Below are positions 31,098-42,287 of a stretch of 64,000 bases of DNA, in pieces. This stretch comes from Auanema rhodensis (Eukaryota > Nematoda > Chromadorea > Rhabditida > Rhabditidae). The translations under genes were made by a program, and so were the position numbers. How positions within the stretch are numbered: position 1 is the stretch's first letter; every line of letters starts with the position of its first letter. The stretch covers positions 12,338,001 to 12,402,000 of the forward strand of contig OZ059895.1 of NCBI GenBank assembly GCA_964057225.1, written 5' to 3'. The notes under the pieces were generated by a model. The model was not told where the DNA came from. It was given only the letters and a program-made list of their open reading frames with translations, and did no database searches.

Positions 31098-31908
31098 TTT
31101 CAAATTTTTTTAACGATCATACCACGTTGAAAGAACGCCATGCAGCTGATTTTTAATTTAATCTCTTCCGTAACAAATGTTTTTAATTTTCCAGCAGTTT
31201 TACTTAGATAGCTCAACCCAAGGCATCGAAATATCTTCAATCTTATTTCTATATTACATTTATAAACCAGTAGTTTATGAACCTTCATCTTAACTTTACT
31301 GTTTCTATCTATTTCCTATTGAAACAAACGTTGTTTAAACACTATACAACTGTGAAACCTTTTTTAATTTATTGTATTTGGAGCTCATAAGATTTGATAT
31401 CATCGAGGGATTTAGATGTAACGTAGAAAATTACATAACTAACATGAAATTGGAAAAAAAAACAATAACGAGGATAAGTATGTAAATCATTGAATATTAG
31501 ATATTTTCGCTTACGACCATACCACGTTGAAAGTACGCCATGCAGCTGATTCTCAATTTTATCTCTTCCGTAACAAATGTTTTCAATTTTCCAGCAGTTT
31601 TACTTAGATAGCTCAACCGAAGGCAGCAAATTATCTCTAATCTTATTCCTATATTACATTTATAAACCAGTAGTTTATGAACCTTCATCTTAACTTTACT
31701 GTTTCTATCTATTTCCTATTGAAACAAACATTGTTTAAACACTATACAACTGTGAAACCTTTTTTAATGCATTGTATTTGGAGCTCATAAGATTTGATAT
31801 CATCGAGGGATATAGATGTAACGTAGAAAATTACATAACTAACATGAAATTGGAAAAAAAAACAATAACGAGGATAAGTATGTAAATCATTGAATATTAG
31901 ATATTTTC

Positions 31909-32027
31909 GCTTACGACCATACCACGTTGAAAGTACGCCATCCCGTCCGATCTGGCATGTCAAGCAACGTTGGGCCCGAATAGTACTTGGATCGGAGACG
32001 GCTTGGGAATCCCGGGTGCCGTAAGCT
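31909..32027 (+). rRNA. 5S rRNA, variant copy
   Basis: 119 nt. Differences: GGCATGTCAAG and GGGCCCGAATAG (consensus GGGCCCGGTTAG). Otherwise consensus, with T-run terminator. Confidence 0.88.
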
Positions 32028-32425
32028 TTTCAAATTTTTTTAACGATCATACCACGTTGAAAGTACGCCATGAAGCTGATTTTCAATTTTATCTCTTCCG
32101 TAACAAATGTTTTTAATCTTCCAGCAGTTTTACTTAGATAGCTCAACCCAAGACATCAAAATATCTTTAATGTTATTTCTATATTACATTTATGAACCAG
32201 TAGTTTATGAACCTTCATCTTAACTTTACTGTTTTTATCTATTTACTATTGAAACAAACATTGTTTAAACACTATACAACTGTGAAACCTTTTTTAATTT
32301 ATTGTATTTGGAGCTCATAAAATTTGATATCATCGAGGGATTTAGATGTAACGTAGAAAATTACATAACTAACATGAAATTGGAAAAAAAAACAATAACG
32401 AGGATAAGTATGTAAGTCATTGAAA

Positions 32426-32544
32426 ACTTACGACCATACCACGTTGAAAGTACGCCATCCCGTCCGATCTGGCAAGTCAAGCAACGTTGGGCCCGGTTAG
32501 TACTTGGATCAGAGACGGCTTGGGAATCCCGGGTGCCGTAAGCT
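32426..32544 (+). rRNA. 5S rRNA, G1-to-A variant
   Basis: 119 nt. The first base is A instead of G (GAAAACTTACGACC), and GGATCAGAGACGG replaces GGATCGGAGACGG. The G1A change breaks the terminal base pair of helix I. The same ACTTAC start is seen in the truncated unit at 32942. Confidence 0.85.
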
Positions 32545-33288
32545 TTTCAAATTTTTTTAACGATCATAGCACGTTGAAAGAACGCCATGCATCTGATTTT
32601 CAATTTTATCTCTTCCGTAACAAATGTTTTTAATTTTCCAGCAGTTTTACTTAGATAGCTCAACCCAAGACATCAAAATATCTTTAATCTTATTTCTATA
32701 TTACATTTATAAACCAGTAGTTTATGAACCTTCATCTTAACTTTACTGTTTCTATCTATTTCCTATTGAAACAAACATTGTTTAAACACTATACAACTGT
32801 GAAACCTTTTTTAATTTATTGTATTTGGAGCTCATAAGATTTGATATCATCGAGGGATTTAGATGTAACGTAGAAAATTACATAACTAACATGAAATTGG
32901 AAAAAAATCAATAACGAGGATAAGTATGTAAGTCATTGAAAACTTACGACCATACCACGTTGAAAGTACGCCATGCAGCTGATTTTCAATTTTATCTCTT
33001 CCGTAACAAATGTTTTCAATTTTCCAGCAGTTTTACTTAGATAGCTCAACCCAAGGCATCAAAATATCTTCAATCTTATTTCTATATTACATTTATAAAC
33101 CAGTAGTTTATGAACCTTCATCTTAACTTTACTGTTTCTATCTATTTCCTATTGAAACAAACGTTGTTTAAACACTATACAACTGTGAAACCTTTTTTAA
33201 TTTATTGTATTTGGAGCTCATAAGATTTGATATCATCGAGGGATTTAGATGTAACGTAGAAAATAACATAACTAACATGAAATTGGAA

Positions 33289-33438
33289 CGTTCCATTTGA
33301 TTGCCCTAGGGTAAAATCAAATTTCGAAAACTTGGATGACTGATTATTGTTGTTTGTTTGATGAGAAAAAAATGGGAAAATGATGCAAAAGTATAAATAA
33401 AATAATTATGATAAAAAAAATGAATTTTCAAACTTGTT
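33289..33438 (-). other. 3' end of the Gypsy element without a normal LTR
   Basis: AT-rich 150 bp after the pol stop. Only the outermost 24 bp (CGTTCCATTTGATTGCCCTA plus GGGT) match the 5' LTR, with one mismatch; the rest has no likeness to U3 or R. Confidence 0.7.
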
Positions 33439-36400
33439 TTAGATAGTTGTTGGTCCTCCTATCACTGTTGAAGGTCGTTTCTTTCGTTCAACCGATGTGT
33501 TTGGTAAATTGATATGGGCATCAGGTATCTGAGAGCGTGTAAGCCTACTTTTAGGTTTTAAAGGGGGTATCACGCTGTTGTACCTTATTGGTACGTGAAA
33601 CGGTTTTGGAGGAGTAATCGGATTTTTGTCTTCTAAACCGAGTGCCAATTTGAAAGCTGAGCTCCATCTTTTGATTGTAGGTAACTCTTTTTGTCTTTCT
33701 TCGTAGAGCTCTTGTCTTGTTTCTTCTCCAATTTTGTCGACCAATTGTTGGAATTGGTTGTTTTCTTCTTTGTTCGTAGATGTCTTGTCTGCTGTATCTA
33801 GTCCAGATTCCGATTGATAACTTTCTTGTTGTCTTTCCAACGTATCTTCCTGCGGTGTTATTGTTTCTTTAGTTGTTATTATAGGTCGGCTTTGTTCGTA
33901 GAACTCGTCCTCGTTATCGCTGTCCGAATCAGAAATTGGGGGCGTGGCTTGACCGTTGTTCTGAGCGCGCGTATTGACCTGATCGTGCCGGGACCTGTTG
34001 CTATAAATAGCGGATCCCGCGTCATTTCTGCCGTGCTCGCTTTCCTCGATGTTATTGTCATCGGGTGGAAAGTATCTTATATTATTCTTATGAGCCCGTA
34101 TTCTATTCCCGTCGTCATCTGCTAATATGACATTATTTTTATTTATTTCTTTTATGAGGTACGGTCCATCACTGACTGCTTGCAGTTTGTTGGTGGGCTT
34201 TGCCCGTTTGACGAGAGCTGTGTTATCCACGTAGAGTTCTCGTTCTTGTATCTTGTGTGCCTCGTCGTATTTCTTCTTCATCTTCTCATTGTTCCTTGTT
34301 ATCCTTTCGTATATTTTCTCATGTAAATCTCCTGTGGGTTTGAGAGTGGGTGCGGGAGTGTCCAGGTTGTGGTCGATTGGTAGTCGCGCTGCCTGACCAA
34401 AGATACAATCGTAGGGCGGTGTGCGCGTTGTGGCATCAGGTAGCCTGTTGAGTGTGAATACTATCTTAGGAGTATATCATCCCAATTGTCCTGTTCCGTA
34501 TTTACGTACGACGTTAGTGCTTCTTCTAGTGTTCTGTGTAGTCGTTCCACTTGTCCATTTGCATTCTTGTAATATGGCATAGTTGTATGATGCTCGGAAC
34601 CTAGTTGTTCGCACATTGTTTTGAATTCGTGAGAAACAAAATTGGATCCGTTGTCCGTTATGATCCTTTTTGGTGGTCCGAAAACAAAGAACAGGTTTTT
34701 CTTAATTGCTGTTATGATTTCTTCTGATGTTTGTCTTAATAATGGTGTTGCTATTATCCATTTGGAGAACGCGTCCTGTATTGATAAGATATATCTGTTC
34801 CCGTTTTGTGTTCGTGGTAGTGGTCCGAGAATGTCCATGTGAACTCTTTCCCAAGGTTGTGAAACGGTGGGAAAGTTTCTCATGGGTTCCACCGTTGCTT
34901 CATGCGGGTTATTTTTCCTTTTTGCGCACTGAAGACATCTGTTGACGTAGTTGGTGATATCTTCTTGCATTCCTGTCCATGTATAACGGCGTAGAATTGA
35001 GTCATGTGTTTTGTTGATTCCTAGATGAGCTTCTAGTAATGGGTCCTTATGAAACTTATCGATTACTGTAGTAATTGTTAGATCATTGGGTAGAACGGCT
35101 CGAGGTGTTTGGAATGCTGTTTTTGGCTTTGCATAGAGAATATTATTTTGAACTATATATCGATCTGTTAGTTGCCTTCCTGCTGTTTTGTTCTGAATCT
35201 TTTCTTTTGTTTCCATGATCCATTCTGTTTCCTCTTGAATTGTCCGAAGGTCCGTGATAGTTGTAATAGTAGAGATTTGATGCGTGGGAGATTCTTTCGT
35301 TTTCTTCTTTCTTTCCTTCGCTTTGTTGATTTCGTCTTCGAAGTATCTTGATAATGCGTCACAAACGCTATTAAGACGTGGGCGATAGATAATTTCAATA
35401 TCATACTCTTGGAGTACTATTTGAAATTTGGCTAGTCTTCCTATGAGGTCTTTTCTTGTCATAAGGCTAGTTAAGGGTCTATGATCGGTTATGATTTTGA
35501 TCGGTGCTCCTAAGATGTAGGTGCGAAACTGATGAACTGCGAAAATTAGGGCTAAGGCTTCGATCTCAATCGGGGGGTAGTTCCTTTCTGCTTTGTTTAG
35601 TTTACGGCTAGCGAAAGCTATTGGGTGCAGTGGTTCTTGATCATCCGCAGATTGCAATAGAACTGCTCCTACTGCAATTATGCTTCCGTCGCTTTCAACT
35701 ACGTATGGTCGTTTTGCTCTAGGTGCCTGAAGAACCGGTGCTTGACAAAGGGCTTTCTTCAGGTGTTGGAAAGATTTTTCTTCTTTGTCTCCCCATGTGA
35801 AAGCTTTATCCTTTTTTGTGAGGTCGTAGAGAGGTGAGGCAATTCCTGCGGCATTTTTGATGAATCTTCGAAAGTAGTTAACGACGCCCATGAAAGCTCT
35901 GACTCCTGTTGTTGACTTTGGTCTGGGGTAGTCTCTGATGGCTTTAATTTTCTGAGGGTCCGGTTTTATTCCCTCATATCCGACTATAAATCCGAGAAAC
36001 TTGACTTCTCTTTGTCCAAAGGTGCATTTCTTTAGCTTAATTTTGAATCCTAGCTCTATTGCTACTCTCAAAACTTCTTCGATATCTTGAAGATGTTGTG
36101 TGGTTGATTCTGATATAAACAGAAGATCGTCTAGATATACGAAGAGTTTGCAGCGTACATGTTGTTGTAGGTACCGTACTGCGTTTTGGAATGTATGTGG
36201 GGCTCCACAGAGTCCCATGGGCATTCGACAGTATTGATATGTACCACTAGTTGTAGTAAATGCTGTTAAATGTCGATCTTCTTTACGCAGAGGTATTTGG
36301 AAGAATCCTGATACCAAATCAAAGTTAGTGAAGATGCATGCTCCTGCTGCTAGATCGAGAATATCTTGTATGTTTGAAATGACGTATATCTGCTTTAGTG

Positions 36401-36917
36401 TTATGGCATTTAATGCTCGAAAATCCGTAACAAAACGGTATGTTTTGTCCTTCTTTTTGACGAGTATAACGGGACTTGTGGTAATAGAAATTGATGGTTC
36501 TATTATACCTTGTTCGAGCATTTCCTCCACCTGTTTTTCGACTTCTTCTTGTTGAGTTAGAGGGATCCTGTATGTGATTTGAAATGATGGAAATTTTCCT
36601 GGTATGATAGGGATATTATGTTCCACTGGTCCTTTAAAAAGTCCGATATTGCGATCCTCGTTCAAAAAAGCTTCCTTATTTCTAAGTACTATTTTCTTTA
36701 ATTCTTGTCTTTCCAATTGGGTGAAGATGGTGTTTGTTACGTCGAGATCCTTTATGAAGTCGTCTGGAAAGTATGGTAGTTGTTCTTCCCATCTTGCTTC
36801 CGGTGGGACGTATTGTCCTTTTTGTTCTTTGATATCTTTTGGGATAGCGTAAGCAGTTCCGATTCCTTGATTTGTTTTAATTTTGATTGTTTCGGGTGAG
36901 ATATTTGTAGCGAATAT
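33439..36917 (-). pseudogene. Gypsy pol: reverse transcriptase, RNase H, integrase (frameshifted near its end)
   Basis: Starts directly after the TAG at 36918-36920 and stays open, in the same frame as the Gag ORF, to 34461. Reverse transcriptase: FVTDFRALNAIT, LVSGFFQIPL, YCRMPMGLCGAP and the catalytic VYLDDLLFIS (about 36140). RNase H: VESDGSIIAVGAVL, ELIEALA-like EIEALALIFAVH and TDHRPLTSL. Integrase: zinc finger HLGINKTHDS ... CLQCAKRK, then DDE residues in VHMDILGP, ITDNGSNF and GQVERLHR. Near 34466 the frame changes; the continuing frame carries the rest of integrase with the DGPYLIKEI module and a Ser/Glu/Asn-rich tail to 33439. It looks like a one-base loss and not a programmed site. 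No ATG is needed if the TAG is read through. Confidence 0.9.
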
Positions 36918-36920
36918 CTA
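36918..36920 (-). promoter_or_regulatory. In-frame TAG between protease and pol (possible readthrough codon)
   Basis: The minus strand reads GGG GTT TAG ATA TTC, after which the frame stays open for more than 800 codons. About 68 codons lie between the TAG and the first listed pol residues. An in-frame UAG before pol is the gammaretrovirus solution for controlling the Gag:Pol ratio; here it may be the same device or a point mutation. Confidence 0.5.
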
Positions 36921-39900
36921 AACCCCGTATCCTGTTGGCGTGAAAGTTGTAGGGGCGAAAGTCATTTTTCCTATTCGTTGTGAACTACTTAGAAAAGCTT
37001 GTGCGTATGATGCTGGATCGTCTACTTCCAACGTGAGCGATCTGGTTTCTCCTGGGTAAAACTGTTCAGTTTCCAGGCTTACTACATGAGCTATCGTGTG
37101 GTTCTCGGTCCACGGTGAGTAGTCTTGTGCTAGAGGTACTATTGTATCTCCGACTAGCAATGAATTCTGAAGTGGTCGCAATGATGTATTTATTCCTATT
37201 TTGCTGAGGGCTTCTATAAAGTCTATTCCTAATAAGATAGGTGCTGGGCAGTGGTTGTTGGCAGAAATCAGTATTTTGTGCTCAATCTCTGTTTTTCCAA
37301 TAACAATTGGAAGTCTTGTGTAGCCCAGGAAGGAAAACCGTGATTTGTTTGCTACGATAGCTGTTGTCTTTTCACCAACCATCGTTGCTACCGGTAGTTG
37401 TTGAAATGTGCTTTCCTTCATATATGATATAGAAGCTCCTGTGTCCCATAAAGCAGTAAAGATCTGATTGTGGATGGAGAGAGGTACGAAAGGTAGTCGT
37501 GATCCTCCGATGTAGTTAATCCTTGATTCTTTCATGGCGTATCGTGGTAGATAGGCTAGAAAGTCGTTGTCTGATAGTGGAGCGTCGGGATCGTATCGGG
37601 AGATTCTTGAATAGAATTTGTTTTGTTGAGATTTATTCAGTGGTTGTAATTGCTGAAGTTCGATTTCTTCATTTTTTTGCCTTGGTTCTTCTTCTTCTTC
37701 TTTGAATGTTATTTGATTGATTGGTATCCTTGTGGTACATTCATATATTTTTAATGCCCAGATGGTGGCAGTTATAAGTCCTATTGCGACGAGAATTCCC
37801 CCAATAATGGCTAGTGTCCTTAGTATCCATGCTGTAATTGATTCTCCTACATATTCGAAGAAATTTGTGATTTGTTTTTCTGCGTTGTTTGATATGTTAT
37901 CTGCTAACATTAATGTCGTTCCAACTGTTCCTCCTATAATGCCTATTGGATTTAGATCAGAGAATCCAGACTGTTTGGAGACTGGTTTCAGCTTTCCTGG
38001 CAGAGTGGCTTGTAAGGATGCTAAGCTCGATCCGTAGGAGATAGCCAGTGCCATTGGAAATGTTGACTCCGTGAGGTTTGAAAATATGTTGGAATTGTTG
38101 AACTTAATGTGATCAATTTTTACAGATGTGAGTTCATCCGAAAATGAGAAGTGAGTTACATTCAATGTTGAATTATCTTTCATCCATTGATTGTTTATTT
38201 TGTAGGGATCTGATGTAGCCATATCGCATGCTATGATGTGAGCATATGGTGTCAAATCTCTTGATCCTGGTGTAATGAATAGTTTGCCGTGATGTTCCGT
38301 GTCTACAGGCGTCTCCAGGTAACATTTATCGTCTCGTTTGTGATCCGAATATACATGTGTTATTTGTACAGGGGTGCATGGCATGACGTAGATGAGATGT
38401 TCTCCGACGAATTTGGCTGAAATGTCCTGTCGACGAAGCATAGTGCGAATTCCTATGGTCGGATTAATTTGCAGGATTGCCCACCAGGTAAGTAGCTGTT
38501 TATTTTGCATTCTGCAAACGCTTTTCTTTGTTATTTGGAAAGCTTGTAAGATTTCCTCTTCGAGTTTTGACGTAGAGTATTGGAGGTGAGACCTTGTATC
38601 TTGTTGTCGTAGTTGATCATCGTATTTTTGAATAATATCTGCTCGTGTTTGTAGGAAATTGAGGTGTGCTTGTGATCCTGTGTGAGATTTAATTTCCTCT
38701 ACCGGTTGAGTTGTTGTTGCTCGTTTCGTGGTAATCCGAGTTGTGGGAATTGTCCTAGGAGGTTCTCTGCGAGGTGTGGTAGTGAGAGGACGTGGTGGTG
38801 GAGTTACTGGAGTTGTTGTACTCTGGTAATAATGATATCTCCTTGGTGTGGTTGTGAATTGAGGTAAAGGTGTCCGATAAGTAGTAGTTGTCGGATCAAC
38901 TGTGGTTGCAGGGGTTCTAGTGGTTGTTGTAGTAGTAGTAGTTGTGGTAGTGGTTGTCGTAGGACTAGCACCCGGTGACTCAATGAGCTGAAGATATGTT
39001 TGTTGAAATAATGAGCTGTCTTCTTCCGTGATGGGTCTGGCTGTAGGTAGTGTTTTCGGGAATCCGTAGTTTTGTGCGTGTCCGTTGAAGATGAGAGTAT
39101 AGTTGGGAAAGGTAATCGCTGAAGAGTTTGACTGTCTTGTGAGATCAGCCCATTTCTTGTTTTCTGCTTCTCTTTCCTCTTTTGATATCCGGCTTAGACG
39201 ATTGTTTTGAGCTAGGTAGTCGAGAAATTTTTGTATTTCGTCTATCTGGGTGTAGACCTGTGGGTCTGTACGTGATCTAGGCAGTTTTGTCATTCTGGGT
39301 GGGTAAAGTTGGTATAAGTATTCCTCCAACGATGGAATAGTTTCTCCTGTAGCCAGAGTTGTAGGTGTCTGTGCTATTTCGAGTGCTATTTGTCTTGCTC
39401 GTTCGAGATAGTCGCCTTTGTGGTTTAGTAATCGTGTGGCAAAGTCGCTGATAGTGATTTGCTTGCTGAGTTTTGCCGTAATTTCTGATGGTAATAGATG
39501 TTCAATGGCGATTTCTGTGGAAAGTCGAATCTCGGCTTCTGCGAGTGTGTGTAGGATAACCATGTTGATATCGGTGTAGTTGTGCCATAAGAGTCGATAT
39601 TTTAGTTTTGATGCTTCCAGTTGTAGGAATTTGATGAGCCCTATGTGTACGCTAGATGTTTTGAGGTAGTCTATAAGGTTATAGGTACTATCTAGTCTTT
39701 TACGATTTCGATATGCTTGGTACATTGGTAGTAATCCTGTAGAACTGTCTGTGAGGCGAAGTGATTGATAGATAGTGATGTTGAAGAATCTCGTAGGGTA
39801 CTCCTGTGGTGCTTTTCTCTTTTGACGTCGGGGTTTTAACTCGTTGATGGAAATGTACGTACCCCTGTCAGTTGAATAGATGTTCTTATTCATACATCTT

Positions 39901-42287
39901 GTAGCAATAGGGTCTGGCGTGTCGTCGTTGAGGATGAATGCTCCTTGTATTTCCGAGATTATAACAGTATCATTATTGATTAGTGCTTCGAATTTTCCTA
40001 AAGTTGTGTAATCACAATTTCGATGGTTATTGGGTGGGATCCATGTGATAACTGCGTTTGTGGTGTTGCATACACCTTGTTGTTTAGTGCATCCCTCAGT
40101 GTTGATAAACAAGTCGGAGATTATAGTGTCATCGTGTAGGCTAGTCATCATTCCTCTTTCTAATGTGAATCTTGATTTTGTTGTGCAAGAGGATGACCAG
40201 AACGATTTTGATTGAGTATTGGTAGGCATAGGAGTTTTGAATAGTCCTGGAGCTTCCCGATTGAGGTTGTTATCCGTGTGTCGTCTCTCTTGAATGGCTG
40301 TTTTGCATTCTTGTGGAGTGGCTGGTTCTATTCGGAGTAATGTGAGGTTGTTTTCCCTGATGAAGAATAAGTCGTAGGCGCAAGCTTTATAGATTTCCTT
40401 GGAGCATTTCCATGCTTCCCATTCTTTGTAATTCATATTTTCTGCAAATAGTTCCACTGTTTTTATCTTGACTCCGTCTTTGTGTGCATAGTCTGAGCAG
40501 GTTGTTGGTCGAGGTGGTTCGAGGAAAATACCTCCTCGTTTGCCGATGCAGAGTTGATAGGTGTTGTCTGCCTGACAGGGTATCAAAGATAAAGCGATGA
40601 CGGATAAGAATAGCGGTATGAACGGAAGTGTCTTCCTTGTTTTTCCTGTTTCTTTCTCCACTTTGTTAACGTGAAAACGAACGCTAGGGCTTCTGGTACG
40701 ATCTCTGTACCTGTTATGTTGTCCATGCGAAGTGCTGCAATTTCTTTGTTGGAATCCGCGATCGTGATAGTTTCCGCGGTTGTATCGGTCGTTTCTTCTG
40801 TGCTCATGTCGATCGTTTCCTCTGTTATCATATCGGTCGTTTCTTCTGTTATCGTATCGATCGTTGTATCTATCGTACCGTTGAGGACTACGATAACTGT
40901 TGTATCCTCGTTGGTATCCATTGTTTCTGTTATCTTGTCTGAAGTTGGGACGGTTATTTTGTCGGTCGTCCTGGTATCTTGGTGGGCGGTATCCTCCTCT
41001 TCTTTGATTCCATTGTTCCTGTGGGCGTTGTGGTCTTGATTGATTTCCATAAAACGTTCTTGGTTGGTGTGTTTGTGATTCGTCATGGGTTTTGTCCTGT
41101 TGTGAGGTTCTCATGTGGTTTATGAGACCGTTATTGATCTCTAATTGTTCCACGTTTTTGATCAAGTTGTTGATATGTAGCGACGGATCTTCGTCGGCTT
41201 CTACTGTTTCGGCGATAGTTACAGCTGCATCGAAGGTTATAGGGCTGCGGTTATTGACGTGTGTTCTTAAAGTCTTTCTTAGTCCTCCTAAGAACGAAAC
41301 ACGTAGTATTCTTTCGTCAGCTGTTGAGTCCATGTTGCATGATTCGTAAGCGAGATTTCTGCAACGTTGCGCGAAATTTTGTACCGTTTCGTTTTCTCCT
41401 TGTTTCAAATGGGTGAGTTTCGTAAATGCAGCATCCCTCTTTTCTGGAGGTTGTAATTTCTCCGATAGTAGACGTTTGACGTGGTTCCATCCTTGGCGTA
41501 AGTCTTCTGCTGGTATAGTTCGCAGAGCTTCGGCGGCTCTGTCCGTTCCAAGAAGTAGATAAAGATGGGAAAGTCTCTCGGCAATAGGGACTTGAAGTGC
41601 ATCAAAATATCCTTCTAGTCTTTGCATGTAGAGATTGAATGGTACGGATCCATCATAAAGCGTAGGTTTATGATGGCGAATAGAAACATTGTTGGCTCTC
41701 GCGATAGGAGGATTATCTTGCTCCATCTGATTTGCCATTTGAGGGCGACTTCTCTGCTCTGTAACATTCGAAGTCAAATTTATGTTATTGTCTGACGAAG
41801 AAGAGACAGGAGACAGAGAGTGCCCATGCAAAGATTGATCAGTGGAAGAGGGGGAATTTCTAGGAATAGGAGAAGTGAGGATTTCCGCGTTTTCGGTTTG
41901 AATAGGACGTTGAGGAGAAGTGTGATTTGGAAGATAAGTGTTAGTGCCGGTGTCAATGACTGTTTTTGGAGAGTGAGAAGAGCGTTTGGGCGTGGATTTA
42001 CTAGATGTTGCTTTATTTTTATTCAAACTTATCGCATGCCTAGTAGTTTTGATAGCAGTTGTATAAAGTTTCTTAGCAGTTAGCGGTGTGCCCGGAATGG
42101 GGGGTAATTTCTTTGATTTAGCGTTAGTTTTCGGATGTTTCGCATCTGGTCGAAATGCATCCGGTGGTCCTCTTTTTCTTTGGTTTCTATGCAGTGCTGC
42201 TTCCACTGTCTGGGTATTCTCTGAGCTATTTGTAGTGTTTTGGGTATTATTTCCCGGCGGAGGGTTTTGATTCGCTGTGTCAGCCAT
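36918..42287 (-). CDS. Gag - glycoprotein - protease polyprotein of the Gypsy element
   Basis: 1789 codons in one open frame. Residues 1-200: Pro/Ser/Thr-rich. About 205-370: Ty3/Gypsy capsid (LYDGSVPFNLYMQRLEGYF, LRVSFLGGLRKTLR). About 390-530: Arg/Asn/Tyr-rich nucleocapsid without CCHC knuckles. About 551-571: hydrophobic signal-like segment (LPFIPLFLSVIALSLIP). Then a Cys- and N-glycosylation-site-rich ectodomain with a furin-like RRQKR near 819, a Thr/Pro-rich mucin-like stretch (about 1100-1195), a second Cys-containing part, and a membrane segment about 1483-1515 (TLAIIGGILVAIGLITATIW). Last comes an aspartic protease (ALWDTGAS about 1614; ILLGIDFIEAL about 1687). Glycoprotein family not recognised. 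Envelope genes normally follow pol, so this order is unusual. Stop TAG, then pol in the same frame. Confidence 0.88.
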   Translation of the reverse strand: MADTANQNPPPGNNTQNTTNSSENTQTVEAALHRNQRKRGPPDAFRPDAKHPKTNAKSKKLPPIPGTPLTAKKLYTTAIKTTRHAISLNKNKATSSKSTPKRSSHSPKTVIDTGTNTYLPNHTSPQRPIQTENAEILTSPIPRNSPSSTDQSLHGHSLSPVSSSSDNNINLTSNVTEQRSRPQMANQMEQDNPPIARANNVSIRHHKPTLYDGSVPFNLYMQRLEGYFDALQVPIAERLSHLYLLLGTDRAAEALRTIPAEDLRQGWNHVKRLLSEKLQPPEKRDAAFTKLTHLKQGENETVQNFAQRCRNLAYESCNMDSTADERILRVSFLGGLRKTLRTHVNNRSPITFDAAVTIAETVEADEDPSLHINNLIKNVEQLEINNGLINHMRTSQQDKTHDESQTHQPRTFYGNQSRPQRPQEQWNQRRGGYRPPRYQDDRQNNRPNFRQDNRNNGYQRGYNSYRSPQRYDRYNDRYDNRRNDRYDNRGNDRHEHRRNDRYNRGNYHDRGFQQRNCSTSHGQHNRYRDRTRSPSVRFHVNKVEKETGKTRKTLPFIPLFLSVIALSLIPCQADNTYQLCIGKRGGIFLEPPRPTTCSDYAHKDGVKIKTVELFAENMNYKEWEAWKCSKEIYKACAYDLFFIRENNLTLLRIEPATPQECKTAIQERRHTDNNLNREAPGLFKTPMPTNTQSKSFWSSSCTTKSRFTLERGMMTSLHDDTIISDLFINTEGCTKQQGVCNTTNAVITWIPPNNHRNCDYTTLGKFEALINNDTVIISEIQGAFILNDDTPDPIATRCMNKNIYSTDRGTYISINELKPRRQKRKAPQEYPTRFFNITIYQSLRLTDSSTGLLPMYQAYRNRKRLDSTYNLIDYLKTSSVHIGLIKFLQLEASKLKYRLLWHNYTDINMVILHTLAEAEIRLSTEIAIEHLLPSEITAKLSKQITISDFATRLLNHKGDYLERARQIALEIAQTPTTLATGETIPSLEEYLYQLYPPRMTKLPRSRTDPQVYTQIDEIQKFLDYLAQNNRLSRISKEEREAENKKWADLTRQSNSSAITFPNYTLIFNGHAQNYGFPKTLPTARPITEEDSSLFQQTYLQLIESPGASPTTTTTTTTTTTTTTRTPATTVDPTTTTYRTPLPQFTTTPRRYHYYQSTTTPVTPPPRPLTTTPRREPPRTIPTTRITTKRATTTQPVEEIKSHTGSQAHLNFLQTRADIIQKYDDQLRQQDTRSHLQYSTSKLEEEILQAFQITKKSVCRMQNKQLLTWWAILQINPTIGIRTMLRRQDISAKFVGEHLIYVMPCTPVQITHVYSDHKRDDKCYLETPVDTEHHGKLFITPGSRDLTPYAHIIACDMATSDPYKINNQWMKDNSTLNVTHFSFSDELTSVKIDHIKFNNSNIFSNLTESTFPMALAISYGSSLASLQATLPGKLKPVSKQSGFSDLNPIGIIGGTVGTTLMLADNISNNAEKQITNFFEYVGESITAWILRTLAIIGGILVAIGLITATIWALKIYECTTRIPINQITFKEEEEEPRQKNEEIELQQLQPLNKSQQNKFYSRISRYDPDAPLSDNDFLAYLPRYAMKESRINYIGGSRLPFVPLSIHNQIFTALWDTGASISYMKESTFQQLPVATMVGEKTTAIVANKSRFSFLGYTRLPIVIGKTEIEHKILISANNHCPAPILLGIDFIEALSKIGINTSLRPLQNSLLVGDTIVPLAQDYSPWTENHTIAHVVSLETEQFYPGETRSLTLEVDDPASYAQAFLSSSQRIGKMTFAPTTFTPTGYGV

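Larger units (their letters stand above)
30966..33288 (+). repeat. 5S tandem repeat segment between Polinton and Gypsy element
   Basis: Units in order: complete (30979), truncated (31509), complete (31909), complete (32426), truncated (32942); start positions of the 5S part given. The truncated ones keep only 33 nt of 5S. The last spacer is cut by the Gypsy element at 33289. Confidence 0.92.

Noticed and set aside
34440..34490. Programmed frameshift in the Gypsy integrase
   Set aside because: It lies inside a conserved domain far from a gene junction and I see no slippery heptamer, so a one-base loss is simpler.
40583..41086. Thr/Ile-rich frame inside the Gypsy Gag region
   Set aside because: A shadow of the Arg/Asn/Tyr-rich nucleocapsid in another frame; composition reflects the repeated codons.
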